A DNA stretch of 33,657 nucleotides from an uncultured Campylobacter sp. (GTDB lineage: Bacteria; Campylobacterota; Campylobacteria; Campylobacterales; Campylobacteraceae): the NCBI RefSeq assembly GCF_905372745.1, contig NZ_CAJPQR010000023.1, forward strand, positions 1-33,657, read 5' to 3'. The first letter of the stretch is position 1. Each line of letters starts with the position of its first letter. Made by a program: the position numbers and the translations under genes. Of this stretch, positions 16,590 through 24,802 are shown in pieces. The notes under the pieces are model-generated. The model was not told the DNA's origin, did not search any database, and saw nothing but the letters and a program-made list of their open reading frames with translations.

Positions 16590-17957
16590 ATGTCTATATA
16601 TTTCGTCCAAGTTATCTCATCGTTACTGGGATTTGTCCTTTTTGCAGCGTTAAACAACGACAAAAAGAGCCTAAAAGCGCTGTTTTTACCCTCGGTTTTG
16701 GGTATCGCAGTGGGCATAGTCGTTTTTAAGATCGCTAGACTCACGCTTCACGACGCGGGCGTTAAAATGGTATTTGACGCGGCTACTTTGGTATTTTTGC
16801 TAGTTAGTGCGCTTTGGATTTTTATCAAATTTAACCCTGCAAAGATGATAACGTTTTTCGCCTTAGGCGCAGGCTACGGCTTAACCTATGCTCACGCTAG
16901 CGCGAATTTTCCGGTATTTGCCGGCGAGCTACTCGATACGCAGTCTATCATCAGCCTATTTTTGATGATATTTGCGTTTTTGCTCTTGCTGATTTTGTTT
17001 TTCGTCGTTTCAAATTTAAAAGAATGCCTCTGCAAGCACGTGTTATGGACGTTTTCGCTTCTTTTTTTTGCAGTTTTGATAGTGCAAGCTATTTCAAACA
17101 CGGGGCTTGAGTTTATGCGGGCGGGTATGATACCTACATATCCGTGGGCGCTCTCGCTCGTGGCTAAAGGCATTTACTATACGACGTTTGCGCAGTATTT
17201 TTTCATCTTTTCGGTTTTGATTTTGGCGGCTATAAATTTCAAAAAACGTCCGGCTCCGCTCGTAAAATCAGTCGTGGGCTCGAATAAATTTAGATTTAAC
17301 AACGCGGCTAGAAATTTCATGGCGGCAAACTCCAAAAGCAGCATAACTATCGTCGTTACGGCTCTGATTTTCGGACTCTACTACGACCTGCACGCATCTA
17401 AACCGCCTGAGATCTCAGACCCTATCATTGTTGAGCCTGTAAATAACGAGTTTAAATTTGACGTCCAAGAGCTAGCCGACAATGAACTACACCGCTACGC
17501 CTACATAAACGACGAAGGTAGGGAGATAAGGTTTTTTCTTTTAAACCGCTTTTCAGACCGCGCTTCGCCGACCATCGTCTTTGACGCGTGCGCGATATGT
17601 GGCGATATGGGTTATATCAAAAAGGATACCGATCTCATCTGCATCTCGTGCAATGTACGCATTTTCTTGCCATCAGTTGGCAAAGAGGGCGGCTGCAACC
17701 CGATACCTATGCCTTTTGAATTTGACGGCAAATTCGTAACCGTAACGCTCGACACCATCCAAAGTGGTGCGAACTATTTCTCAAAAGTCGTCGAAAAAAT
17801 GGTGCTAGATCCGGTAAGCCGCAAAAAAGTAAGCAATATCGGCTCGAAATCTTATTTATACTACAACAGGACGTATTTCTTTGAAAACGAAAAAACTCAG
17901 GCGGAATTTGAAGCCAACCCTGAAAAATACGTTGATATAAACGGGACTTTAAAATGA
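16590..17957 (+). CDS. DUF2318-type membrane protein with CxxC pairs (P19 operon, Cj1660-like)
   Basis: Inner-membrane protein of 455 residues. About eight hydrophobic helices fill residues 1-275. A soluble C-terminal domain follows with CAICGD, CISCNV and a later GGCNPIPMP, the cysteine pattern of the 'Fe-S-containing protein' DUF2318 family that travels with FTR1 and P19. It overlaps the next gene by four bases (ATGA). A role in redox handling of imported iron, linking the periplasmic thioredoxin-like protein to the permease, is suggested by context but unproven. Confidence 0.85.
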   Translation: MSIYFVQVISSLLGFVLFAALNNDKKSLKALFLPSVLGIAVGIVVFKIARLTLHDAGVKMVFDAATLVFLLVSALWIFIKFNPAKMITFFALGAGYGLTYAHASANFPVFAGELLDTQSIISLFLMIFAFLLLLILFFVVSNLKECLCKHVLWTFSLLFFAVLIVQAISNTGLEFMRAGMIPTYPWALSLVAKGIYYTTFAQYFFIFSVLILAAINFKKRPAPLVKSVVGSNKFRFNNAARNFMAANSKSSITIVVTALIFGLYYDLHASKPPEISDPIIVEPVNNEFKFDVQELADNELHRYAYINDEGREIRFFLLNRFSDRASPTIVFDACAICGDMGYIKKDTDLICISCNVRIFLPSVGKEGGCNPIPMPFEFDGKFVTVTLDTIQSGANYFSKVVEKMVLDPVSRKKVSNIGSKSYLYYNRTYFFENEKTQAEFEANPEKYVDINGTLK

Positions 17958-19234
17958 AAAATATGCAACTAAGGCTTATAAAAAGCTCGATCACCGGCTC
18001 AAAGGTGCAAAAAGGTATGGCCTTTATCACCATACTTTTGGCGACGGTTTTGATCGCTTGTATGCTAAATATCACGCTAAAAATCGGCGATCAGATCGCT
18101 AGCGAGCTGCGTGGCTACGGCTCAAACATCGTCGTCTTGCCAAAGGGCGAAGCGCTAGCTATCGAGATCGAGGGTAAAAATTTTACCCCGCTAAAATCGC
18201 AAAACTACCTAAACGAAGAAGATTTGCATAAGGTAAAGGAAATTTTTTGGCGAAATAACATCGTAGCGTTTGCGCCGTTTTTAAACGGCGAGGTAAAAGA
18301 TGCTAGCGGCGAGAAGTATCAAATCACGGGTACTTGGTTTGATAAATTTGCAAACGTGGCCGACGAGCCTGAGTTTAAAACGGGCGTGAAAACGCTGTTT
18401 GGCTTTTGGGCGGTCGATGGCAAATGGATAGAAGATGACGATATGCAAAACGTACTCGTAGGCGAAAATTTAGCCGCGAAGCGAAATTTGAGCGTTGGCG
18501 GCGAGCTAAATTTAAACGGTCGTAGCGTAAAAATCGCGGGCGTACTAAAAGGAGCCGGCGAAGAAAGCTATAAAATCGTAACCTCGCTAAAGCTCGCCCA
18601 GGAGCTTTTAGGCAAGCCCGGGCAGTACTCAAAAGCCGAGGTTTCAGCGATGACGATCCCAGAAAACGATCTATCCGTCAAGGCCAGGCGAAATCTAGAC
18701 AACCTAGATAGCGCCGAATACGATATGTGGTACTGCTCGGCCTACGTTAGCTCCATAGCCTATCAGATCGAGGAGAACTACGCGGGCGTAGCGGCCAAGG
18801 CGATGATGCAGGTAAGCGACGCCGAGAGTAACATCGTGAAAAAAATCCAAAGCCTAATGGGTATCGTTAGCATCATCGCGCTTGCGGTCTCTTCTATCGG
18901 CATTACATCGCTGATGACTAGCGAAATTTACAGACGTAAAAAAGAGATCGGCCTGCTAAAAGCCATAGGTGCCAGCAACTTTGAAATTTACGCCCTTTTT
19001 GCGAGCGAAAGCCTAGTGGTAGCGTTTTTTGCAGGCATTTTGGGGGCGTTTTTGGGCTACGCGCTAAGCTACATAATCGCTTACAGTATCTTTGGCTACG
19101 GCATCGGCATCGCGTGGATCGTGCTTCCGCTTAGTATCGCTTTCGCACTTCTTATCTCGATCGCGGGCTCGCTCGTGCCGATGAGAAGCGTCGTTAAACT
19201 CTTGCCTGCGGAGGTGCTATATGATCGCAAATAA
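17954..19234 (+). CDS. FtsX/MacB-family ABC transporter permease (P19 operon, Cj1661-like)
   Basis: Membrane subunit of 426 residues with the four-helix MacB/FtsX layout: one helix near residues 20-45 (FITILLATVLIACMLNITL), a ~240-residue periplasmic domain, then three C-terminal helices beginning at IIALAVSSIGITSLMTSEIY. The cytoplasmic RRKKEIGLLKAIGAS motif after the second helix is the usual contact with the ATPase. It pairs with the next gene, a similar permease, and with the ATPase after it. It overlaps its neighbours on both sides (4 and 14 bases). The transporter's substrate is not known. Confidence 0.9.
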   Translation: MKNMQLRLIKSSITGSKVQKGMAFITILLATVLIACMLNITLKIGDQIASELRGYGSNIVVLPKGEALAIEIEGKNFTPLKSQNYLNEEDLHKVKEIFWRNNIVAFAPFLNGEVKDASGEKYQITGTWFDKFANVADEPEFKTGVKTLFGFWAVDGKWIEDDDMQNVLVGENLAAKRNLSVGGELNLNGRSVKIAGVLKGAGEESYKIVTSLKLAQELLGKPGQYSKAEVSAMTIPENDLSVKARRNLDNLDSAEYDMWYCSAYVSSIAYQIEENYAGVAAKAMMQVSDAESNIVKKIQSLMGIVSIIALAVSSIGITSLMTSEIYRRKKEIGLLKAIGASNFEIYALFASESLVVAFFAGILGAFLGYALSYIIAYSIFGYGIGIAWIVLPLSIAFALLISIAGSLVPMRSVVKLLPAEVLYDRK

Positions 19235-20360
19235 GGGCTTTTTTTATAACGTTATCTTTAAAAGCCTGCGCTTTGGCGCGGCTAGAGTGGGCGTCATCAT
19301 CGTCTCTATCTTGCTTGGTGCGTGCGTGACGGCGGCCTTTGTAAACGTATATCTGGATATCGACTCAAAAGTAACGAAGGAACTAAAAAGCTACGGCGCT
19401 AACGTAGTTTTCGCTCCCGCAGACCCCGTTAGCGACGAGGTAAACGAGGCTAAATTTAACGAAAAGATCGCCAAAATCCCGAGCGACAAGCTACTCGGAC
19501 AGAGCGGATATCTTTTCACGCAGGTAAACATAGGCCCTACGACTGCGATCGCCATGGGCGTCAAATTTAGCGACCTAACGCGGGTTAAGCCGTTTTTGGA
19601 GGTCAAAGAGGGGCAAGGCATAACGCTTGATTTTGACGAGAGAAACGCGCTAATCGGCACCGATCTAGCCAAACAAAGCGGCTTTAAGGTCGGCGACGTG
19701 ATCGAAGTGAGGCAAATCGGCGCGAATTCGGGCGAAAAAGTAAAGATCCGCGGCATCGTGCAAGACGGCGACAAAGAGGACTCGCTACTCATCATCTCGC
19801 TGCCTCTAGCGCAAAAGATAGCAAACGAGCCAAACACGCTAAACTACGCCGAGGCCGTAGTGACGGGTAAATTTGACTACATCAGCGAGCTTGGCAAAAG
19901 CCTTAGCGACGAGCAAATTTCCGTTAAACCCGTGGCTAAAATTTCAAAATCAGAGGGCCTAATTTTGGATAAGATTAAGCTTTTGATGGCGCTTGTTAGC
20001 TTTGTTATCTTGCTCATCACTTCTATGTGTGTGAACACGACGCTAAGCGCGATTTTGTTCTCGCGCTCAAGGGAGATCGCGCTGCTTAGAGCGCTGGGGG
20101 CCAGCAAGAAAAACGTGTTAAATTTATTTGGCGTCGAGACCTTCGTCACGGCGTTTGCGGCGGCTTTTGCGGGCGCTATTTTAGGCTACGGCTTAGCGCA
20201 AATTTTAGGCTATGCGATTTTTGATTCGAGCATTGATTTTAGATTTATGAGTATACCCATAGCGATGGCGATCTCGCTCGTTTTTGCGGGCGTGGCCTCG
20301 ATCTATCCGATCAAACGGGCGCTAGAAAATAAGATGGCCGATATTTTAAGAGGAGAATAA
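19221..20360 (+). CDS. FtsX/MacB-family ABC transporter permease, second subunit (Cj1662-like)
   Basis: A 379-residue protein with the same architecture as the preceding permease: N-terminal helix (VGVIIVSILLGACVTAAFVNVYL), large periplasmic part, three C-terminal helices, and the SREIALLRALGASKKNVLNL coupling motif. Its periplasmic domain starts like that of its partner (KSYGANVVFAPADP against RGYGSNIVVLPKGE), pointing to an ancient duplication. A heterodimer of the two is likely. The start lies 14 bases inside the previous gene with a GGAGG site upstream at 19210-19214. Confidence 0.9.
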   Translation: MIANKGFFYNVIFKSLRFGAARVGVIIVSILLGACVTAAFVNVYLDIDSKVTKELKSYGANVVFAPADPVSDEVNEAKFNEKIAKIPSDKLLGQSGYLFTQVNIGPTTAIAMGVKFSDLTRVKPFLEVKEGQGITLDFDERNALIGTDLAKQSGFKVGDVIEVRQIGANSGEKVKIRGIVQDGDKEDSLLIISLPLAQKIANEPNTLNYAEAVVTGKFDYISELGKSLSDEQISVKPVAKISKSEGLILDKIKLLMALVSFVILLITSMCVNTTLSAILFSRSREIALLRALGASKKNVLNLFGVETFVTAFAAAFAGAILGYGLAQILGYAIFDSSIDFRFMSIPIAMAISLVFAGVASIYPIKRALENKMADILRGE

Positions 20361-20361
20361 T

Positions 20362-21099
20362 ATGCAGTACGCGATAAGATTAAACGGGATAGAGAAAAGA
20401 TTCGGCGAAGTAAGAGCGCTAGAGAGCATTACGTTTGACGTAAACGCCGGCGAGTGGGTCAGCATAATGGGTCCAAGCGGTAGCGGCAAAAGTACGCTGG
20501 TAAATATACTCTCGCTAATGGACGAGCCAACCGCAGGCACGTACATGCTAGGCGGGGACGACGCTAGTAGGCTTAGCGACGAGGAGACGCTCAAATTTCG
20601 CCGCGAAAAGATCGGGCTGATATTTCAGCAGTTTCACCTCATCCCCTACCTAAACTGCGTCGAAAACGTGATGATAGCGCAGTACTATCACAGCAGCGTA
20701 GACGAAGAGGACGCTAAAAAGGCTCTCGAGCGAGTGGGGCTAGGACATAGGCTAGATCACCGTCCGAGTCAGCTTAGCGGCGGCGAGCAGCAGCGTCTTT
20801 GCATCGCGCGCGCCCTGATAAACGATCCTGATATCTTGATAGCCGACGAGCCGACTGGCAACCTCGATGAAGCAAACGAACGCGTAGTTTTAGAGCTATT
20901 TCAAAAGCTGCGAAGCGAGGGCAAAACGATCCTTCTCATCACGCACAACCCGGATCTTGGGCAGTTTGGCGATAAGATCGTCTATCTAAGGCACGGCAAG
21001 ATGGAAAACATCCACTACGTGAGCGACGGCGAGCGTGCTCAGGCATGCGAGAGGCTAGCAAGCGAGCCAAAGGGTCAAAGCGCCTTTGCGACGGTTTAA
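20362..21099 (+). CDS. ABC transporter ATP-binding protein of the LolD/MacB type (Cj1663-like)
   Basis: ATPase for the two permeases upstream, 245 residues. Walker A GPSGSGKST, Q-loop LIFQQFHLIPYLNCVENV, signature LSGGEQQRL, Walker B ILIADEPTGNLDEAN and switch histidine ITHNPDLG all match the MacB/LolD group. The ATG follows the permease stop by one base, with an AGGAG site inside that gene. A ~30-residue extension after the last motif is rich in Ala, Glu and Arg and has no obvious function. Confidence 0.92.
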   Translation: MQYAIRLNGIEKRFGEVRALESITFDVNAGEWVSIMGPSGSGKSTLVNILSLMDEPTAGTYMLGGDDASRLSDEETLKFRREKIGLIFQQFHLIPYLNCVENVMIAQYYHSSVDEEDAKKALERVGLGHRLDHRPSQLSGGEQQRLCIARALINDPDILIADEPTGNLDEANERVVLELFQKLRSEGKTILLITHNPDLGQFGDKIVYLRHGKMENIHYVSDGERAQACERLASEPKGQSAFATV

Positions 21100-21112
21100 A
21101 TTTGGGAGAATT

Positions 21113-21610
21113 ATGATAAAAAAATATATATTATTAGTCTTTGCGGCGGCGATGATAGCAGGCTGCGGAAATAGCGGCTTTGACAAGCACCACATCAGCC
21201 TAAACTCGCCAAATGGCGTTGATACGCACTATTTTCCCGAGGGCAGGCGGCTCAAAACGGACGGCAAGCCCTATATGCTCTTTTTCTTCGGCACATCCTG
21301 CGGCGCCTGCGTAGCGCAAGCTCCGATCGTAAATGAAATTTACTCCGAGTTTAAGGACAAATTCGGCGTTTACGGGATATTTGGACCAAGCCTTGGATTT
21401 GATAAAGATATCGACATGGTGAAGCACCACGGCATCGCCTACGACGTCATTAGCGATAAAGTTTCGGTCGATTATTTCAGCAAAGCAGTGGGCGGCGTGA
21501 TGGGCGTGCCTGCGATCTTCGTCTTTGACGGCGAGGGCAATCTCAAAAAGCGCTTCATCGGACTCACGCCAAAAGCCACTCTTGAAAACGAGATCAAGCT
21601 CGTGTTATAA
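21113..21610 (+). CDS. TlpA-like thioredoxin-fold lipoprotein (P19 operon, Cj1664-like)
   Basis: Periplasmic, probably lipid-anchored reductase of 165 residues. The ATG at 21113 has a GGGAG site and leads into a lipoprotein signal (MIKKYILLVFAAAMIAGC), so Cys18 would be acylated; a TTG at 21086 inside the preceding gene gives no signal and is rejected. The active site is CGAC in FFGTSCGACVAQAP, and the cis-proline is in MGVPAIFVF. It may keep the cysteines of the DUF2318 protein reduced, an inference from the shared operon. C. jejuni has two such proteins here; this window has one. Confidence 0.87.
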   Translation: MIKKYILLVFAAAMIAGCGNSGFDKHHISLNSPNGVDTHYFPEGRRLKTDGKPYMLFFFGTSCGACVAQAPIVNEIYSEFKDKFGVYGIFGPSLGFDKDIDMVKHHGIAYDVISDKVSVDYFSKAVGGVMGVPAIFVFDGEGNLKKRFIGLTPKATLENEIKLVL

Positions 21611-21661
21611 ATTTACTCAAACGTAAAGATTTAGTAGTAAAATACGCTTAAATTTGATCCT

Positions 21662-21702
21662 AAATTTGACCCGTCCGCGTTAAATTTGCGGCGGTCAAAT
21701 TT
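21662..21702 (+). terminator. Long hairpin between the iron operon and the TraT-like gene
   Basis: AAATTTGACC (21662-21671) pairs exactly with GGTCAAATTT (21693-21702), and CCGC/GCGG can extend the stem inside. It lies 52 bases after the TlpA-like stop and two bases before the ribosome site of the next gene. It could end the iron operon or control access to that ribosome site. Confidence 0.5.
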
Positions 21703-21719
21703 GAGCGAGGAGACGCGAA

Positions 21720-22313
21720 ATGAAACTCAAAATTTTCTCTATTTTGCTATTTGCGATTTTTTTCGTAGGCTGCGGCGAACCCCGCACGCCCGAGCTTTAC
21801 GCTAGAAGCACGGTGCCTATTTTTATCACTAACGGCGACGTGAAAAAAGCCTCGCGCAGCGTCTATGTTTACTTTAAAAACTCCTGCGGCTACGCAAACA
21901 CGCTAGAAAATACCGTGCGAAACAAACTGCTTCAAAACGGCTTTACTCAAAGCATGGATCAAAAGAGCGCCGATATCGTGATAATGGGCGATTTTGCGAG
22001 TTTGCAGCGCCTTGAGCGACGCGAACGCCCGCGCGCGTATATGAGCATGGGCTATGGCTTTGGCAGCTACGGGCGCGCGCGAAGTATGGGCTTTGGCATG
22101 CTTTTTGGCGACCCGTTTGACGACGATTTTTACGACAGGACGGATTATTATCTTTACAGAGCCTTTATCAGCGTGATGATCCGCGCAAACGGCAGCGAGC
22201 AAAGAACCAATCTCGAGATCGAAAGCGGCCAGAATCTTTATTCGCCAAGTTATATTATCCCATACATAGAAGAGAAGGCGGCGACGCAGATACTTGGTTT
22301 CTTTTATCCTTAA
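21720..22313 (+). CDS. TraT-like outer-membrane lipoprotein
   Basis: A 197-residue lipoprotein: signal MKLKIFSILLFAIFFVGC with lipobox Cys18. The following region resembles TraT, the surface-exclusion and complement-resistance lipoprotein: SVYVYFKNSCGYANTLENTVRNKL, an NGFTQSMDQKSADIVIMGDF strand-helix-strand unit, then a Gly-rich hydrophobic stretch and YRAFISVMIRANGSE. The central segment differs from TraT by its Arg/Gly/Met-rich run (residues about 98-127) and an acidic DPFDDDFYDRTDYY patch. A GCGAGGAG ribosome site precedes the ATG. The gene stands alone between a hairpin and a repeat module. TraT kinship is judged by eye and moderate; function in this organism is unknown. Confidence 0.6.
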   Translation: MKLKIFSILLFAIFFVGCGEPRTPELYARSTVPIFITNGDVKKASRSVYVYFKNSCGYANTLENTVRNKLLQNGFTQSMDQKSADIVIMGDFASLQRLERRERPRAYMSMGYGFGSYGRARSMGFGMLFGDPFDDDFYDRTDYYLYRAFISVMIRANGSEQRTNLEIESGQNLYSPSYIIPYIEEKAATQILGFFYP

Positions 22314-22500
22314 CGGCTTGTCTTTTTCCGCTATACTGCGTTGAAATTTAAATTTTAAGCTCGGCAGACTATCTGTCTAGCCTACGCTTAAAATTTAAAT
22401 TCCGCCTTGTCTAGCGAAAAAATACTTCGCCTTATCTTTTTATATTTAAATTTGAAGTCAAATTTACAAATTTGGGTCGCCGAGACCCGTACCCTGAAAA
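22314..22500 (+). repeat. Structured 3' module, copy 1 (after the TraT-like gene)
   Basis: A ~187-bp segment beginning directly after a stop codon and related to 24803-24980. Shared blocks in the same order: CGGCTTGTCT (22314-22323), a 25-nt hairpin core (22361-22385, 23 of 25 identical), ATACTTCGCCTTATC (22422-22436) and TCGCCGAGACCC (22477-22488). The core is flanked by a perfect 16-bp inverted repeat, AATTTAAATTTTAAGC (22345-22360) with GCTTAAAATTTAAATT (22386-22401). The core itself folds as GGC-AGAC...GTCT-a-GCC with one bulged A. Confidence 0.8.
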
Positions 22501-22798
22501 CGTCAAATTTAAATTTTCGGCGCTCCAGCACCAGATAAAACTGCGCATAGCGCAGCAACCTCTCACGTGCAGTGGGGTTAGAGAGGGCTTGGGAGAGGAA
22601 GGGGCGACGCTTCGTAAGTAGAATCCCCTTCCTCTCCCGAAAAAAAAGAAAAAGGGAGCTATTTTGCTAGCTTCGCTCGCAACTGCTAGCGCAGCGTAAT
22701 TCAAGCCCCTTTCTTCTCAACAAAAAAGATTAAATTTAATGCATAACGCCAAATTTAACCAAACCAAATTTAGCATCTTAAAGGTGCGGGTCTCGGTG
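22479..22798. repeat. Inverted-repeat-bounded, hairpin-rich spacer element
   Basis: CGCCGAGACCCGTACC (22479-22494) recurs inverted as GGTGCGGGTCTCGGTG (22783-22798) with two mismatches, bounding 320 bp. Inside are CTGCGC-ATA-GCGCAG (22541-22555), a perfect 14-bp stem GGGAGAGGAAGGGG/CCCCTTCCTCTCCC (22591-22604 and 22625-22638), and an imperfect inverted pair made of the A/G-rich run near 22643-22660 and the AAGCCCCTTTCTTCTC at 22703-22718. No convincing gene lies between 22314 and 22934. The pattern resembles a decayed miniature transposable element, but no transposase or target duplication was found. Confidence 0.5.
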
Positions 22799-22889
22799 CG
22801 TAAAATTTGTCGCCGTCTACAAACAAAACCGCGCGAAATTTATAAATCTTATCTTAATGAAAATCAAGAAATATTCTAACACCTTTCTA

Positions 22890-22924
22890 TATAATTATGA
22901 TACGAAAAATCAAAATTATCATAA
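22890..22924 (+). promoter_or_regulatory. Promoter and palindromic operator of the TonB-receptor-type gene
   Basis: A perfect -10 TATAAT (22890-22895) overlaps the left arm of an inverted repeat, TTATGATA (22895-22902) with TATCATAA (22917-22924), 14 bases between. The right arm touches the AAAGGA ribosome site. The ATTATCATAA arm resembles half of a Fur box, so iron control is possible. The start codon is at 22935. Confidence 0.55.
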
Positions 22925-22934
22925 AGGATTTTAA

Positions 22935-24791
22935 ATGAGATTAGCTATCAGTCTGGCTGCGGCTGCGACGGCGCTATTTGCAAACGGCGCAAATCCCGAC
23001 GTCATAAAGCCGATAAAGGATTTTACGCCTCCGCCGCCTTATGCGCCAAACATCGCCCAAAGCGCGTTTCCCGAAAATCAATTCGACCGCGCGCCAAGGG
23101 ACGATTATTTTTTTGTGACGGATTTGCTTGATAATTCTATGGATAAATTTCACGTCGCGGGCGGCTTTTACGGGAGGACGTTTTATAGTTCGGGACTTTT
23201 TAAATACCGTGGCGCAAATTTCTACACGATTTTAAACGCGAACTTTTCTAAAGCCAACCGCTACAAAGACGGCGGCGGCAGGACGTGGAACTACGGCTAC
23301 GCCAGGCAGGGGCAAAGCGCGGTCGTGGGTTTCGTGCCTAGCGAGCTGAGCGAGTTTAGATTTACGCTCGTGCACGATAACATTGACGACGACAAGCAGC
23401 CTCACCATCTCATGGATGCCGTCAAAACCGAGCGATACGTCGGTAAATTTAACGCTCGTATCGGCGCGGAGGATCTATCAAATACGCTAAATTTCGAGCT
23501 GATGCTGCGCGACGTGAGCAGAAACGCCGATAACTACCGCCTAAGAAGCGCGGCGCAGACGGTCAAGGTCGAACTGGATAGAAAAATCGTGGACGCCGAG
23601 CTAAAATACGACGCGGACTTGGGCGACTTTCATAATCTCGCAGGTATCAGCTATCAGCACGATAATCACGAGGGAAAAAGGTACGTAAAACAGCCTAGTG
23701 GCTGGGTTTTTAACGGCTATAGGTTTGCCGACGTGACAAATAAACGAACGAGAATTTTTGATACGCTGAGTTATAAATTTAGCGACGCTCACAAGCTTAG
23801 CCTTGCTCTAAACTATGACTGGATGAAGTCAAATTTAAAGGGATTAAACGAGCCTTATTTTGCGCCCGCTGCACCGCTTAGGACGGTAAAAGGGCTTATC
23901 CGCAGCGTTTATGGATATGATTTTGACGGTAGTGTCAAGCAAGACGGCCTAAGCGCCAGCCTAAAATATGACTTTACTCCAAACGAGCTAGATAGCTACT
24001 ACGCAGCGCTTGAGAGCTTGCAGCGCATACCCGGCAACATGGAGCGATTTAACACGCTTTACGGTCCGATGAATAACGGCTGGGTGAGCAATCCGCTGCT
24101 AAAGCCCGAGCGTCACAACCGCGTAAATTTGGGCTTTACTTACAAGAGTGAATTTTATAAAGATTATTTAAGCTCGCGTCAGGGCGAGGATAGCTTTAGC
24201 CTGGGCGGGTACTTTATCGCAGACGACGCGCAGGATCTAGTTATCTACGATCGCCGCCATGCCGCTTCGTCTACACCTCCAATAAACAGAAACGCCGTCA
24301 TCACGCGCAACGTCGATGCTAGAATTTATAGCGTAAATTTACGCGGCGAGTATAATTTCGCGCGAAATTTCGGGATAAAAACATCGTTATTTTACAACTA
24401 CGGACAAAACAAAACCGACGGCAGACCGCTCTATCAGATCCGCCCGTTTGAGGCGAATTTGGCCTTTGATTACAAAGACTACGCGAGCTTTGGCAGCTAC
24501 AACATCGGCACCGCGGTGCGCTACGTGGCAAAGCAAAATAGGGGAGATTTCGATAAATCCACCGGCTTTGGCATCGACAAGCGCGAAGCCGCAAAGAGCT
24601 TTACGACGATGGACGTTTACGGCGGATTTGAGTTTAAAAATAGCTGGGGCGTGAGGCTTGGCGTGACGAATATCTTTGATAAAGATTACGCCGAGTTTAT
24701 CAGCGGCGAGCACGTAGGAGCGCTAGATCCAGATCCTGTGGTGCGTGCGCCGGAGAGGGCGGTGTTTGTTAGCTTTCACGCTAGTTTTTAA
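22935..24791 (+). CDS. TonB-dependent-receptor-type outer-membrane barrel, apparently without plug domain
   Basis: Outer-membrane protein of 618 residues. After a signal peptide (MRLAISLAAAATALFANG) comes a short proline-rich stretch (FTPPPPYAPNIAQSAFPENQF) and then, from about residue 60, alternating aromatic/charged beta-strand sequence to a terminal Phe (VSFHASF). The barrel carries receptor hallmarks: NPLLKPERHNRVNLGFTYK, and the C-terminal block GVRLGVTNIFDKDYAEFISG, closest to my knowledge of the copper-receptor group (OprC/NosA). The ~130-residue plug domain normally found at the N-terminus, with its PGV and RG motifs, is not apparent, and no TonB box was found. The frame is intact and the promoter good, so it does not look like a pseudogene. 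It precedes an ABC importer; the substrate is unknown. Confidence 0.8.
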   Translation: MRLAISLAAAATALFANGANPDVIKPIKDFTPPPPYAPNIAQSAFPENQFDRAPRDDYFFVTDLLDNSMDKFHVAGGFYGRTFYSSGLFKYRGANFYTILNANFSKANRYKDGGGRTWNYGYARQGQSAVVGFVPSELSEFRFTLVHDNIDDDKQPHHLMDAVKTERYVGKFNARIGAEDLSNTLNFELMLRDVSRNADNYRLRSAAQTVKVELDRKIVDAELKYDADLGDFHNLAGISYQHDNHEGKRYVKQPSGWVFNGYRFADVTNKRTRIFDTLSYKFSDAHKLSLALNYDWMKSNLKGLNEPYFAPAAPLRTVKGLIRSVYGYDFDGSVKQDGLSASLKYDFTPNELDSYYAALESLQRIPGNMERFNTLYGPMNNGWVSNPLLKPERHNRVNLGFTYKSEFYKDYLSSRQGEDSFSLGGYFIADDAQDLVIYDRRHAASSTPPINRNAVITRNVDARIYSVNLRGEYNFARNFGIKTSLFYNYGQNKTDGRPLYQIRPFEANLAFDYKDYASFGSYNIGTAVRYVAKQNRGDFDKSTGFGIDKREAAKSFTTMDVYGGFEFKNSWGVRLGVTNIFDKDYAEFISGEHVGALDPDPVVRAPERAVFVSFHASF

Positions 24792-24802
24792 AATTTGAGC
24801 GG

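Noticed and set aside
22432..22704. Minus-strand 90-codon frame in the spacer before the receptor gene
   Set aside because: It is made of the hairpin repeats, has a run of Phe from the A-rich tract, no ribosome site and no family resemblance.
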